A DNA stretch of 64,000 bases from Quercus robur (GCF_932294415.1 NC_065535.1:85333862-85397861); one strand, 5' to 3'; counted from the stretch's first letter, positions 46,022-59,500 are shown. Program-made: numbers and translations. The notes: generated by a model not told the origin, from the letters alone.

Positions 46022-47002
46022 GTTTTTGTGCTTTTTCTTGGGGTATGTTTCTGGCTACTTTCTCTTCTATTCTCTCTCCCCATTTCTTCCTCTTGAAATT
46101 GTGAGAGATGGTTCCTAATGGTTCCGAATGGTTCTTCACCTTATGGACAAAATTTGTATGGCTTTTGAGGTTTGTTTACCCTTTATACTATATGTTCGGA
46201 GTGCACTAATATATATTGGCTTTTTTAGTATAGAAGAAGACAATTGGTTTGAGCATTGTTATTGGTTTATTCCATCTTGAATTTGTAGTTTGTAAATTGT
46301 ATCATTACTCCAGATTGTTACTCTCATGCTTTGATAGAGAAAGAAAGCCCTGGTTATATTTGATCCTTAAGTTTGACCCATGTGTTTGTGACTTTTTGGA
46401 TAGTCATGTTACATTATTAAAGATATTTTATTTATTATTTTAAAACAGTGGTTATCACATGATTTGACAATGGGAAAATTTAGGAAGAGGTAGTTGATTG
46501 GTTTTGCATTACAAATAAGTTTGATGATATAACAAATTTCACATTTTTTTTCACAAATATTAAGATGACATGTTGTGATTGAAATATAATGAAAAAAAAA
46601 AAATAATGTTAGTTGTGTTCTCATATAAAAGTGATGTTATACTAATCACAATCTAATCTATCTAGTAAATCAACAAATTGTAAAAAAACATATTGTGAAA
46701 AAAAAGGTTAAATTTATTATCTCTCTACCATTGTTGTTTTCATTACTATACCTTATTATAATGGTTCCATAAAGTCACATTCATTTAATTCGAGTGGTAC
46801 ACTATAAACCCAATAGCTTTTTGTTTGGCCCATAAGCTAACTATAAAAATAAAAGAACATGTGGAGGGATTAACTTCACTTTATCTCATACTCGATCCAA
46901 GTCCAATAAAAGCTTTAATGGCCTTAATCCCAACTGCGCGCTTTAGCATAAGCTATAAATATTTGGTTAAATCTCGGATTCGGTTCAAAATGCACTAACA
47001 TA
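46022..47002. other. 3' flank of SAM gene and intergenic
   Basis: The first 200 bases probably hold the 3' untranslated region. No other feature recognised. Confidence 0.4.
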
Positions 47003-47390
47003 AGTGTGTGTTTAATATTGGCTTAAAAAGACAGTTTTTTTTTTTTTTACTATTAAGCTTATTTTTGCAATTATTTATGGGTCTCATTGCATTTTTTGAT
47101 ACTATTTATGGGCTCCACTGTACTATTTCAATTACCTTTTAGCTTTATCTATAGTACTTTCGGTAAAAAAAATTTAGTTTCAATTAAATAAGCTATTTCC
47201 AAACAGACACTAAAATGTGTTTTTGGCAAAAATTATTTTTGTTAACTTATTTTTGCTACTATTCATGGGTCTTACTGTACTTTTTGATACTATTTATAGG
47301 TCATATTATACTATTTCAGCTAATTTATACCTTTATCTACTGTACTTTCAGCAAAAAGTTTTCAAATTTCAACCTGATAAGTGCCAGAGG
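47003..47390. mobile_element. MITE-like tandem dimer
   Basis: The first unit (47003-47211) has ends AGTGTGTGTTTAATATTGGC and, complemented, AGTGTCTGTTTGGAAATAGC. A second unit (47215-about 47390) repeats TTATTTTTGC, ATGGGTCT..CTGTACT, TTTGATACTATTTATAGG and CTTTATCTACTGTACTTTC in the same order. No target duplication seen. Confidence 0.6.
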
Positions 47391-47826
47391 CATCAACACC
47401 TAATCTTATGCAATGATCAAGTCTGGCGGAAGAAATGGTGCCATGCCCTGGCTTTTAAAAATTTCTGTCCTCCCACTTATAATATTTATAATATATAATT
47501 TATTTTTGAGAAACAAATATATAATTTTTACTAATGACTCACTCGGAAGGAAAAAATTCTAGCTCTGTCGCCAATTATATCTAATCCTATTTGAAATGTC
47601 AACAAAGTAATTATGACATTATATTTTAGAGTGCAAGCAAAGTGTTTGTTGACTAACGGTGCATTATTACTTGTGTGGTTTCCACTAATTCGTATTTCCA
47701 ATAGTAAAATCCATGGTCCTATTCTCACCATCACTGGCACACACTCTATAGGGGTTCATCCTGATCTATTCACTATCATGGATAAATTTGATATTTATAT
47801 AAATAAAATAAAATAAAAAAGACAAT

Positions 47827-49314
47827 AACAAAGTTTAGCTACAAAAACTTGTTGTAGCATAAGGCTACAAATTGCTCTAATAAACTAACATGTGTGAAAA
47901 ATGACATGTGCATTGCACATGAGTACTTAAGTAAACTTAACCCAATTAACCCTAGTTAACTACACCAACTATTAAAAAAATTACTAAAAAACTAAAACCC
48001 TTATACGTATTCTCTCTCTCTCTGATTTCATTGTAACCCAGAAAGGCAGAAACCCAATCAGTCTTCTCTATAACCCATAAACCCAATCCCTCTCTAATAA
48101 CTGAAAATAGATACATAAAACTACAGAAGACTAGACTCTAGTGCAAACTTATTTTCAAGAGCATCAATAGAACCATGGAAAGGGCTATTAAAGGTGCTAA
48201 CTTGTTTACAAATGAGGGAAGAAAGTGAAATCATATGGATAGAATATTACAATCAGGTGTAGAAGCTAAGAAATTCTCTCTCAGATTGGTTAACCTTTGG
48301 GCTCGAATTGATCTTTGATCCACATGTAAATTGGAACAAGAACATAGTATGCTGATGCTATGACACCCAAAATGAAGTGCCAGAGGAACACAAATGGATT
48401 TATGGGCTTTCTTATGGAATTTTGTAGTCACCATTCTACAACTATTATTATCGAAGGAAGATTGTTTGTGTCATGACTTCAGATCAGCCTTGAAATTAAT
48501 TTGAATATCTAAATTAATTTTCTTTAGATATTTGTTTGTGTCATGACTTCAGATCAGCCCTGAAATTGTTTCAACATTAGTGCCTGTGGTGGTGGAAATA
48601 GAAGAAAAGAGACAATGGCACTAAAACCCTAACAGTGAAGAATGCCTATGTAGTTTGTTTGTTAAATCCTCCCTCACACGTGGAATTGCTTTCAAGAATT
48701 CCAATAAAATTTCAAATCAATTTTAAAATAATCGGATTCTATGGCATACTCACTATTGTGACCAAACTAATTCAATTACAAGCTTCAACCCATCAAATAT
48801 AATCACCACCTTAAGAAAAGTGCAAAACCTATCACCAACCAATCAAAGATTCTGATGAGGTACAAACAACAGTTCATTTTAAAGGTATGGAAATCAGTGC
48901 TTTGGTTTAATAATTCTTACAGAAAATCCCTCTTCTCTGATGATTGCACAATAGTAAGTCTCTTCTATTTAAAATATATGGATTGGGGTGACCGGTGGTG
49001 GAGGGAGAAGAGTGATTGGGGTGACCTATGGCGAGAAGTTGAAAGAGAGAGGGATTGGGTTTCTGCCTTTTTGGGTTTACAGTGAAGTCAGAGAGAGAGA
49101 GAGATAGAAAGAGATAGAGAGATAATACGTACAAGGGTTTTAGTTTTTTAGTTTTTATTTTTAAATTTTTTAATAAGTGGTAGTTAAAGGGTTAGATGGG
49201 TTAAGTTTACTTAAGTAGACATGTGTAATGCACATGCCATTTTTTACACATGTCGGTTTATTAAAGCAGTTTGTAGCCTTAGGCTACAACTGGTTTTGTA
49301 GCTAAACTTTGTCC
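47827..49314. mobile_element. Mutator-like non-autonomous element with long TIRs
   Basis: A 1488-bp element with inverted repeats of about 250 bp: left end AACAAAGTTTAGCTACAAAA, right end complemented GGACAAAGTTTAGCTACAAA. The arms also share CTACTTAAGTAAACTTAACC-like and GAAACCCAATC segments. A perfect 10-bp direct repeat AAAAGACAAT flanks it (47817-47826, 49315-49324), fitting the 9-10 bp duplication of MULEs. There is no transposase. The interior (48110-48980) is unique-looking and may be captured DNA. Confidence 0.88.
48298..48440 (-). pseudogene. Possible captured membrane-protein gene fragment
   Basis: Inside the Mutator-like element, one minus-strand frame reads RKPINPFVFLWHFILGVIAS then AYYVLVPIYMWIKDQFEPKG and a stop. 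This has the look of a real transmembrane tail rather than noise. I do not recognise the parent gene. Mutator-like elements often carry such fragments (Pack-MULEs). Confidence 0.35.
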
Positions 49315-49600
49315 AAAAGACAATCTTGGTAATTTAACAACATTCAATGTGCATGTACATCTTTCTTTTGTAATGTATTAGTAGCTTATATGCCATGGGC
49401 GGGTTACAATTCTGAAGATGCGATACTCATTAGCGAGCTTCTAGTATATGGAGACTTGATTTTCAACCATGCTTCTAATCAAGTGTCCTCGGCCATCTTG
49501 GGCAGGTATCATGGATCATGCTAATTGATAGCTCCCTTTATTGGTTTTCCTTGTGGTCATGCATCTTTCATTTTCAAACTGAGTTATTGAACCACCCTTA

Positions 49601-49970
49601 GAGCACTTGCAGCAGTTGTGCTAAAAAGCTATTTTTAGCACCACTAAAAAGCTATTTGGAGCTACAGTAGTGAAGCTATAGCCAAAAAATTTGGCTTCTT
49701 AACTACAGTGCACAGCTAAAAATAGTTGTGCACTGTAGCTCAAAAAAAAAAAAAAAAAATTGTGTTCACATTGCTGGTTTGATTATTTGTGGTGTTTTTT
49801 TTTTTTTTTTGGTAGTGAGATGTATTATTTTATTGTAATGTTTATATTATTTTATTGTGTTAAAAGCTAAAATAGATTCACTGTTGCAGCATGTGAGTAG
49901 GTAAAATAGATAAAGTAACTTTTTGTGGTGTCAAATAGCTAAAAATATAGCTCCACTGCTGTGAATGCTC
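49601..49970. mobile_element. Harbinger-type MITE
   Basis: Ends GAGCACTTGCAGCAG...CTGTGAATGCTC are inverted repeats, flanked by TTA (49598-49600) and TAA (49971-49973), a near-match to the TWA target of PIF/Harbinger elements. Inner arms have GTGCACTGTAGCT hairpins. Closely related to 61790-62758. Confidence 0.75.
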
Positions 49971-50049
49971 TAACCTATATCACTTTCTTTCTAGGCATGC
50001 ATCTTCAACCATCTTGGCCAAGTATAACATACCATAATGATTGATAACA

Positions 50050-50448
50050 GAACAAAGTTTCTCTTCAAACTAGTTTGGAGAGAAACCTTACAAATTCATC
50101 ATATATATTTATATTGAGTGTGAATTTTGAAAATTTAACCGTTAGATTGCATGTTCTTATTACATCCTTAATGCTTACAAAATTTTAAGAAAATCAAAGA
50201 TTAATTGCTATGTCATCGAATAAATGTTATAATTTCAAGTTTTTGTAATCTAAAGTTGTATATAAAAAATAAGTTAATTGATCAAATAGTAAATAATATC
50301 CAATTTGAACGAAATTTGATATGCATGTTAAGAACATAAGGAACATAAAATTCAACTGTTAGATTTTCAAAATTCACACCTAAAAAAGAAATATATAAGA
50401 AATTTAAAGAGTTTCTTTTCAAACTAATTTGGAAAGAAACTTTGTTTA
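50050..50448. mobile_element. MITE, 399 bp
   Basis: Inverted repeats of about 45 bp: left GAACAAAGTTTCTCTTCAAA, right complemented TAAACAAAGTTTCTTTCCAA. A direct repeat TGATAACA at 50042-50049 and 50449-50456 gives an 8-bp target duplication. The inner part is conserved in a fragment at 52600-52800. Probably Mutator- or hAT-type. Confidence 0.8.
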
Positions 50449-50604
50449 TGATAACAATAATAGTTGGTGTGCACAGATATATCTCAGATACTTTTGTATA
50501 CGCATTCTCATTATAATAAAAGGAAAAGACATGCGTGCACACACAAACATAATATATAAAATTTTAAAGAATTAATTAATTATCGTAGTCATACTATTGT
50601 ATTT

Positions 50605-50842
50605 GTTTGGATACCACTTATTTTACTGAAAACTGAAAACACTGTAACAAAATAATTTTTAAATATGTGAATAGTGCCATGGGACCTATTTTTAATGAAA
50701 GTTTTGTTGAAAAAAAAAGGTTTGTGGGTCTCGTGAATAGTGCACGGGACCCACTAAAAAAGCTACCATAGCCACACATAAACGCACTTTAAAAAAAAAA
50801 AAAAAAACGCAGTCGCAGACGCTAAATAATCACTATCCAAAC
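50605..50842. mobile_element. MITE with GTTTGGATA ends
   Basis: Ends GTTTGGATA (50605-50613) and TATCCAAAC (50834-50842). The interior has GTGAATAGTGC twice and GGGACCCAC-type palindromes. Target duplication not found. Confidence 0.6.
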
Positions 50843-51285
50843 CGTCACTATATCTTGACCTAATTTTTTGAGAATTATCATTTCATTTTGTCTCGGCTTC
50901 CGTAGTCTATGCTTCTTAGGCATTTACACAAAAAACTGGAGCATGATTTAATTTCTTAGGTGGAGTACATAACTTCTTGTCTAGAAAATGGGATACAAAG
51001 CCAATCTCTGAAATTGAATTGATAGTACTTATGTAAATAAACCGTTTTCAGTACTTGGCAATACGGTGGTACAGGTCTAAAATACAAGCACTCCATCTCC
51101 ATGGACTTTTTCTGTTATGACTTATGAGCATAAATATTTTTGTACAGTGACAATCTACGTAAATAAATGCGTAATAGATCGCACACCTACTCACCTAGTG
51201 AATGTGGGCCATGTGGCCCAATTTATTATTTATTTATAATGATACGGACAAATAGCACGCATAGCAAGTAGCAATTTGTCCATAA

Positions 51286-52389
51286 GAGCATCTCCATCTG
51301 GATGTCATATCTCATCTTATTTTACCATTTTAAAAAAGTTACTTTATCAATTATACCATATCATTTTACAATACACCCAGCATTCCAAAATTCTATTTTT
51401 TTCCCAATCTATTTAAATATTCTTTTTTATTATTTTTTTACTATTTCTTTCTCTCTCTTTTCCTTTTCGTCTCTCTCCCTTAACCTCTGGCATAAGAACA
51501 GATAAGAAAAAAAACAAAAAAAAACAACCAACAAGGTCTCTCTGGGTCTAAAACATCGCCACCACCGTAAAACCACTGTCATTCACATCCCAGCAATCCC
51601 ACCACGCCACTAGCTAGCAACCACCATGCCACCGCCAGGCCAACCACCAAAACCCATTAAAAAAACCACCAAACCCACCACCAACAACAACCACTGCAAG
51701 AAACAGCCACCACAAAAACCACCAAGAGAAAAAAAAAACACAAAGAAACCGCCAAAAATCACAACCAACAACCACGAGAAACAGCCACTACAAGAACCAC
51801 CAAAGAGAAAAAAAAAACACACACACACACACATACACACACACACACACATAGAGTCAAACCTAGAAACCCACGGCAAAACCACCACATCAGCGATCTG
51901 CAAAACCCATGGCAAAACCCACTTTAAAAACCACCCATGGCAAAACCCACAGTAAAACCATAACCCCCACGGCACCGGCAATCTGTACGGACTCAACGTG
52001 TAAGCTCCAATCCGGTATGAGCTCCGATCTGGCTTGGTGATTCGAAGAGAAAAGTGTGCTTGGTGATTTGGTGAGAAAGAGAGAAGCTTGACAATGGCGA
52101 GAGAGAGAGAGAGGGGATGAGAAAGAGAGAAGGAAGAGAGAGAAAAGAAAGAGAAAAAATGAGAGAGGAGAGAGAAATTGCCGGGTTAAAACGGTTTGAG
52201 AGTATTAAAAAAATATTTTTTTTATCCCATTCAGCTACAGTACCATCTTACATTTGAGATGGTACTGTAGCTATATGTCAAAAAAAATTTGGCATTTTCC
52301 CATTTGGCCTTCCCGTTGCTGGGATTTTTTGGGCCTGTATGCCACATGTATCTTACATTTGGCATATGCAAGGCCGGCTGGGGATGCTC
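51286..52389. mobile_element. Harbinger-like non-autonomous element
   Basis: Ends GAGCATCTCCATCTGG and GGCTGGGGATGCTC are inverted repeats. TAA precedes the left end, but CAC follows the right end, so the target duplication is not intact. The interior has CCACCAAAA-rich DNA, (CA)n at 51818-51850 and GAGAGA tracts. The inner arm GCTACAGTACCATCTTACAT and its complement form a hairpin near 52234-52275. Confidence 0.6.
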
Positions 52390-52599
52390 CACATTATATT
52401 TAACATGTGTCAAAACATATGGCAATACATTTAATTCTAAATTAATGGTATGTTATAAATATTTTGTATTTAATACTCTTATAAGTTGGGTTCAAATTAC
52501 ATTTACTATAAATTTAAACAATTTTATATTACTTAATATTTTTCAATTAGATGAATTTTGATAAATCCACATTTAGATTATATTATTATTGTATATTCT

Positions 52600-52800
52600 C
52601 TATATTTGCAAAATTTCAAGGTGATCAAAGATCGATAGCAATGTCATCAATTAATTGTTTACATTCAAATTTTTGTAGTTTAAAATAATGCATAAAAGAT
52701 GAGTTTATCGATTGAATGATAAATAACATCCAATTGAAATGAATACTAAGAACATATAAAACATGTAATTCAAAAGTAATATTTTCAAAATATAAATTCT
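52600..52800. repeat. Fragment of the 50050-50448 MITE family
   Basis: GATCAAAGAT, GTCATC, TTTTTGTAGTTTAAA, GATTGAATGATAAATAACATCCAATT and AAGAACATA occur in the same order as in 50160-50350. Ends are missing. Confidence 0.6.
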
Positions 52801-52873
52801 ATAACAAGTAATTGGGTGGTGTAACATTGCATAGAATTACACCATGTGTAACTTAAACATAGTATGTTATATA

Positions 52874-53801
52874 CATGGTTGTCAAAATCGCGATCTGGGT
52901 CGTAGGATCGCATGATTTTATGATCTCACCTCACCAAAACGTTTAGAATTGTAGTAGGATCATAAAAAAGGTAGGATCGTATGTAAAATCGTGTAGGATC
53001 ATATAGGATTGTACGGGATCTTACCGATCCTACAAAAACATGCATTTTTGGTTTGAGCTTATTTTATTTTATTTTATTTCTTTGATGGGATTGGTTTGGG
53101 CTAAGATGATCCAACTAAACGTACAAGTCCAACTGGTTATTAGCAGCCCAATAACAAATTGATGTCCCAAATTTACATCTTTGTCAAAAGAAAATCTCAA
53201 AAAAAAAAACCCACAGTACTTAAGTTTAAAGTTCAAACAGAAAAAGAAACCTAAATATTTAGAAACATGAATCCCGAAGTTGTGCCTACTCTCAAGAACC
53301 CCAAAACCCATCACCTCTTGGCACTCTCAATGAGGTTGCCTCTTGGATTTCATATTTATAATTAGCTAGTTTACTATAGAATGGGAATTCTATTTTGGAT
53401 TTCATATTGTAATAAGCTAATTTTCATTTGCTAAATAGCCTAACTTATTTTGGATTTAGAACTTAGAAACTAGAAAATGTTTTCAATATGTGTCAATAAT
53501 ATCTTGGTACTTAGTTGCTAATTAAATATGTACTAAACTTTTTAGATATATTGTGTCAAAACTTAAATATATTTGTTTCATTAGTATAGACATAACGATG
53601 TAGGGAATGCAAATTATATTATATGATGCAAATCTTTGTTTTTTAATGGATGAATTCATATTTTACGTGATTACTTAACATATAAAATCATTATCAATAT
53701 GTTTTTTGCTTAAAATCTGAAAATAGTTAGGATGATCTTACAATTTACGATCCTATCTACCTTCCGCGATCCTACGTAGAATCCCGGTTTTGACAACCTT
53801 G
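52874..53801. mobile_element. hAT-like non-autonomous element
   Basis: Inverted ends CATGGTTGTCAAAATCG and, complemented, CAAGGTTGTCAAAACCG. Flanks GTTATATA and CCTATATA agree at 6 of 8 positions. The outer 200 bp carry many GTAGGATCG-like motifs in both orientations, typical of hAT subterminal transposase sites. No transposase frame. Confidence 0.7.
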
Positions 53802-53822
53802 CCTATATATATAAATATATAA

Positions 53823-53855
<33 letters not shown>

Positions 53856-54497
53856 ATATGCACATTTTATAATATGAGAATAAACAATGTAATTAAAAAA
53901 TAGAATAATTTTTTTAATAAAAAAATCACTTATATTTGAAGCCCCCATAAACGTTGCATACAATATATATATATATATATATATTTATATTATAAATTTT
54001 TTGTAACTTGTGGCTACTCATCTCCTCCAACAATCAAAAAAATAAAAACCTTAAATTTTATTAATAAACTATAATCGCACTATATATTAACATATAACAC
54101 TATGAATTCCAATTGCAACAAAATAATTTTGACAAAGGTATATATGATTTTGTTAACTTTCATTCTTTCCACGTTCTATCAAATTTCTTTTCCTTTTTAA
54201 AGTTATTTTCTATTTTCCTTGATAAATAAAAAAAAGATATAAAATAGTTATTTTAACATTATTGTTGATGTTCTTCATAGATAGAAAGTCACCAAGAAAT
54301 TCAACAAATTTCTGAAGTCAAGATAAAGAGAGACATGCAATCCGCAAGTTTCCATTCTCTTGATGTTGATGGAGTTCTATTTGTAAACTTTCTCTTTAAT
54401 TAGTGATAAAAAGAGAGGTACAAAACTTTTCACTCCATTTATCTTGATGTTGATAGAGTTCTATTATTGTTGATGTTCTCCGTAGGTAAGCTTATAA
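53802..54497. other. Intergenic, AT-rich
   Basis: (TA)n-type tracts at 53805-53855 and 53964-53983; nothing else supported. Confidence 0.4.
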
Positions 54498-54502
54498 GTT
54501 AC

Positions 54503-55237
54503 TGTGGGAGGATGAAGTTGAAGGGTTGCAACATTGGTCTGAGGATCGAGGATGAAGTTGAAAAGACGCAGCATTGACGTAGAAATGCTGCAAGCCACTA
54601 GTCCAAGGAAGGAAGCTGCCTGAGGAGGAGAAAAAATGAATCATGATACTCTGCGGTATTCTAAGTAGGAGCTGGGATCTAAAGAGAGTGGAAGTTAGTG
54701 GGCAGTAGGGAAGTTTCTAGCCTAATGTAGCCTGTTGCATCCGCATTAAATGGTAGACAACAACTTTATCAGTCGTATTGATGAGGAAGTGACCTGAACA
54801 GTGTAAGCCACAGCTAAGCAGACTCCTTCCACCATCTTCTTCAGATGTGAAAGGTAACAAGTGTCAAAAAATGAGGGAGGTTAGGTAGAAATGGATGGTG
54901 GAGATGTGATGGAGGTAGAGGTATATAAGAAAAGGGGAGAGCATTGAAAAAGGCATCTGAAAAAGAAAAGAAAGAGAAGGAAGAACATTGAGAGAAGAGA
55001 GTGAACATTATTACTTTTTATTCAGACTTAGTCTCCTCGGGAGAACTTGTGGAAAGTTTGATATTCCTTTGTTTCTTAATACAAACCTTATTTTTTTTCC
55101 TAGTTGCTGCCTCGGGCAAAGCTCTCTGTTGTTGTTCGTTCCCTCCTCTTTTAAATTCTATTGATTTGGGCCAGGATTGAAAGGCACAACCCACTACTCT
55201 AAGTGGGCTTGGGCTACATATTTTTCTAGTCCTTGTA
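54503..55237 (+). mobile_element. Solo LTR, second family member
   Basis: TGTGGGAGGATG...CTAGTCCTTGTA, 735 bp. Flanks GTTAC (54498-54502) and GTTAT (55238-55242) differ by one base. A TATA box TATATAAG is at 54922-54929. It shares the layout of the LTR at 18594-19366 (GCATCCGCATTAA, GACCTGAACAGTG, AGTCCTT end). The CA end has become TA, so it is older. Confidence 0.7.
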
Positions 55238-55242
55238 GTTAT

Positions 55243-56535
55243 AATTGCTTTTTTCATTTTTTGTTATACATCAAATCTATTGTCATTTTTTGTTATTAAC
55301 TATTGGTGTGTAGACTTTGTTTTTACATTTTTTCTTGAAAAGATTTATTTAAACATAAAACAAAATAAATAAATAAGTCAAAATTTTATATATTGTTGTC
55401 ACAAGGGGTAAGCTACATAAACAATGCATTGATTTTCTTCCAGTTAGTCCACATAGTTGTCCATGTACCAGTGGAAGGACCACACTTCGGGTGAACAAAG
55501 GTAGATACATGAATGATCATTGATCAACCTATGAGAACTCTCATAAATTCATAACAACTTTTGATGCATTCAACACTTCCAGCTTCCAGGTCTGAAGTTG
55601 ACCCCACCAAAGAGATGGATGTTGAGTATACATATATAAGGGAAAGACCCACGTAAAATTAAATAAATAAATAAAGAAATTAAAAAAAATTAATACTAAC
55701 ATAATTTACTCTAAAACCCTAAGCTTAAAATTTTGGATTAAATTTCATTTCTATATGTTATATTTTAATCTCAGTTGAAATCTCCCCAAGATTTTTAGGC
55801 TTAATATACCAATCGTTGGGTTAACATTAAATTACTAATTTAGTTGAAATTTCATGTTCACTTGCCTAAAATTTAAGCTAAATTTCTCAAATGGTAAGGC
55901 AAGGAAAATCTTCTCTCTGGTTCATTTTATGTTCCTTTGTTTTCATTCCATGTATCCCTTTTTTTTTTCTTTTACATAGCCAGCTCAATTACCATGCTGG
56001 GATGCATTAAGGAGATTAGTTTCAACCATCTCATGCACTCAAAACAAAATTTCATTGAAATATACAACAAAAATAAAGTCTCAAACTCAAATGTTTAAGA
56101 TCAGTTATATTGATCCCCTCAATAGATTAGTTAGGGTTGGCTATATGTATTAAGAGACACCCCAACAATTATCTATAGCAGATCCATTCATAATAAAGTG
56201 ATTATATTTTACACATTATTAATCTATCACAACCCTCATCTTTTTTCCAGATTTGGAATCAGCTGTGAGAGAAATATATGACACTAAGTACAAACACATG
56301 CAGAGTTATTTATTGATATATAGTAATGAAAAATTGCATTTTATACTATAATAAGTATATGCTTCAAATACACAATTAGAGCCGATATGTGAGTTGGACT
56401 GCTGACTGGTGCTCAAACATGCACTGCATTGATGAGTGTTCAATAAGCCCGAACTTATTATAGCTACAGTCGCATCCAAAGATGTGCTTCGGTAACAATG
56501 GCTACCGAATGGATATATGCTCAACCCCATTAACC
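55243..56535. other. Intergenic and 3' flank of the transporter gene
   Basis: No gene supported. The stretch from about 56300 to 56535 is probably the 3' untranslated region of the minus-strand gene. Confidence 0.4.
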
Positions 56536-59500
56536 TCAATGACTTGTGCTTTGTGGCAGCCGGAAGGAACCCCCTGAATAAAGCGTTTGGTAAACAGGCT
56601 TTATCCTTTTAGTCAAAACAATGCTTAAGATAGTGCCCACACCACAGACAGCAGCCAAAACCAGGAAGGTGAGTCTAAAACAATTTGGACCCAAGCAGGT
56701 GAGACTTGAACCAATCTGATTAAGTCCATGCTGTTTAGCTGCCTCGTTATCATATATATACCCTGCTAGCAGACCTGAAAAAAGGAAAGCACCAATAGGA
56801 TTCCCTAGTGCCATGAAATTGCTTAGTAAACCGAAATGCTTCAAGCCAAATAGCTCAGAGACAGTTGGGAGCATGACAGAAAATTGAACGCCAAAGCAGA
56901 TCCCAAGAAGTGCAGTTGCAATATAAAGAGTGCCATCCATTGCAGAAGCAAATAGAAGGTATGTGATAATCATGATTATTTGAGTAAATGTCATCCAAAC
57001 CGTCCGAGGAAGTGTCCTTGACCTGCAATGAATAGAGGCTGCACTAAATTACAATGACAACCAATTGGAATAACAGGGATGTAGAGAGTACTTTGCAGCA
57101 CTTACAACAACATGCTGATGCTAATTTCCTGTAACAGCAAATTCTTGGAGACAATTAGCTGAGTCGACTATGCAAGTTTTATGAAAGCACAAGCCATATT
57201 TTCTTGCAAGGAGTTAGCAAGGTTTAACTGAAAGTGTAAATATAACTTTATTGCTGATATTCAATGACCAATCTATAAATTTGATAGGAGGAGATATATG
57301 TAACATCCATAAAAAAGTAATTTTTCTTGAGGAGATTCCATGCATTGTAAAATCATTAATGTGCCTAATGATCCACAATTTTTGTTGATTTTAATATAGA
57401 ACTCTCCAGCTTAATAATTGATTTAGATCAGAGACATGTATGGTAAGCAAACCTAATAGTAAGCACCCTGCTTCAGTCAATAATCTCTGTGACTAACCAC
57501 GAGAATAGATGGTACTGACCTGACAAAATGTTCAGAGACAACTCCACCACCAAGACGACCCACAAAATTGCAAAAGCTGAAGAGAGACACCAAGATTTTG
57601 GTCTCATGCACACCTTGTGCAATCCCTATCTGTGCTAGATTATTAAGAACAGTCACCCCAGAACCAACCCCAACAAAGTAAACCAAGAACAGAAGCCAGA
57701 AGTCTGCCTTGATTACAGCTTCACTAAATTTAAAATCTTCCCCCCTTTTGGGCCTCCTCTTCTTCTTCACTGCCCCCTCACCCTCAGCAAGAAGCATAGC
57801 CACCTCAGACACATCCTCACTTTCATGAAAACTTCCCAGGTTTTTTGCTGATGAAGATGGTGTCAGCAGTGGTTCAGTTTTGTCTGAATTGCCTTCTCCT
57901 TGAACCAGACCGTCTGAAGACCCAATTGATTGGTCTAGTGTCCCTGATTTCCTTGTTCTCATGGGGTTCAGCGTCATTTTTACAGGAATTGCAAGTGGAG
58001 CCATGAGAAGTAGAATCATTATAAAAACAAAAGTATAGGAAATTAGAGGACTCAAAGAATATGTATCAGCCATTATCGTGGTCGTCAGAAGATATAAGCC
58101 AAGCACAATACTTGAAGCTTGGATGAAAAGAAAATGGCGATGCGCCTCAAAGTCATCATCAGAAGCTGGAGCACAAGGCCTAACAAAGTACATCATAATG
58201 AAACATAGAACAGGAATCCCAATTGCGAGGAACAACAAAAGGTTAGAAGAGGAACTATGAAGCAGCACACTGTAAATTTCTGTAAAAACCGCAGCACTGA
58301 GCCCCACATAACCTTTGAGAATACCTGCAACAGTTCCTCGACTGAGAGGGAAGTTTCTCATGTTGGTCACAATAACAGCAGTGCTAAACCAAGCATTACT
58401 ATTAGCAGCAACACAAAGAGCAAGCCATAACTGTGATATCATAAAAGGAAGAAGATTACATTTTGATCTTTTCGCCAAAAGTATCTTATTTGAGCTAACT
58501 AAATGCACCAACAACCACACTTCTCAAAATAAATCTCCACAAAATTGATGTGCCAAAAGAAGCTACCTATATGCTCACATACGACTGAGAAACTTGAATT
58601 TCTTTACAGTTCAAGTGGATGGAAGTCTTTAAAGAAATAATTTGGATTTCAATTTTTGGTTCAAATAACTTCAATAAAGTATGAGAGGGAAAAAAGATTC
58701 TATTGATAAAATTCATGGATGGGTTTAAGCTCTATTAATATGTTCATTTGAAATGAACGGGTGTATGAGTATGATATTATTCAAATCCATAACATCACAA
58801 GTGCTTTTGAACAGAATCGTATAAGCTCAGACTCATGGTGTGTTGTTCAGATCCATATTCAAGCAATTATCCTCAATTCCAATTGCAACCCAAAGGAATA
58901 ATATTTCTCCATGCCAGATAAACAGTTAGACTTATGACTCATTATTTAAAATTTTCAACAAATGGAAGTTTATTGTAGTTACAGAAGAGGTAAGAATCCT
59001 ATTTCCACCAGTAGTAACTTCTGGTTGATTCACTCATTTGAAGGGTAACTAATAGAGGATGCCCCTTTGAGCCAGAAATATGACACCTCAGTTTGCAATC
59101 TCCTCCCCCCACACACACATACACAAATTATCCTCATTTCTGAGTCATGAATCAAAGGATCATAAGTTTGAGAACTAGGGATGAAGAAAGAAGACAACCT
59201 CAGATAATACAGGTTTCAGATGAGCCCTACTCCTATCTCATATATTAATTATATAGGATTCATTCACCACTACCTTAAGAAACTTTAGCATTTTATAATT
59301 ATACCTATCATTCCATTAGGAAACAAGATTAGAATGAAACTATGTACATATGTTGAACCGATTAAATTAGTTGACATCAATAAAATCTATTACCCAAAAA
59401 AGGGAAAAGCATTAATCCCATCCACACAACACATACTCAGATAGCATTTTTGAACTCCAAATCCAATTAATCATTTAAAAAAAAAGTATCCAAGAGAACC

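Noticed and set aside
51626-51955. Pro/Lys/Thr-rich frame and its antisense Gly/Phe-rich frame
   Set aside because: They come from CCACCA- and CA-rich simple repeats inside a Harbinger-like element.
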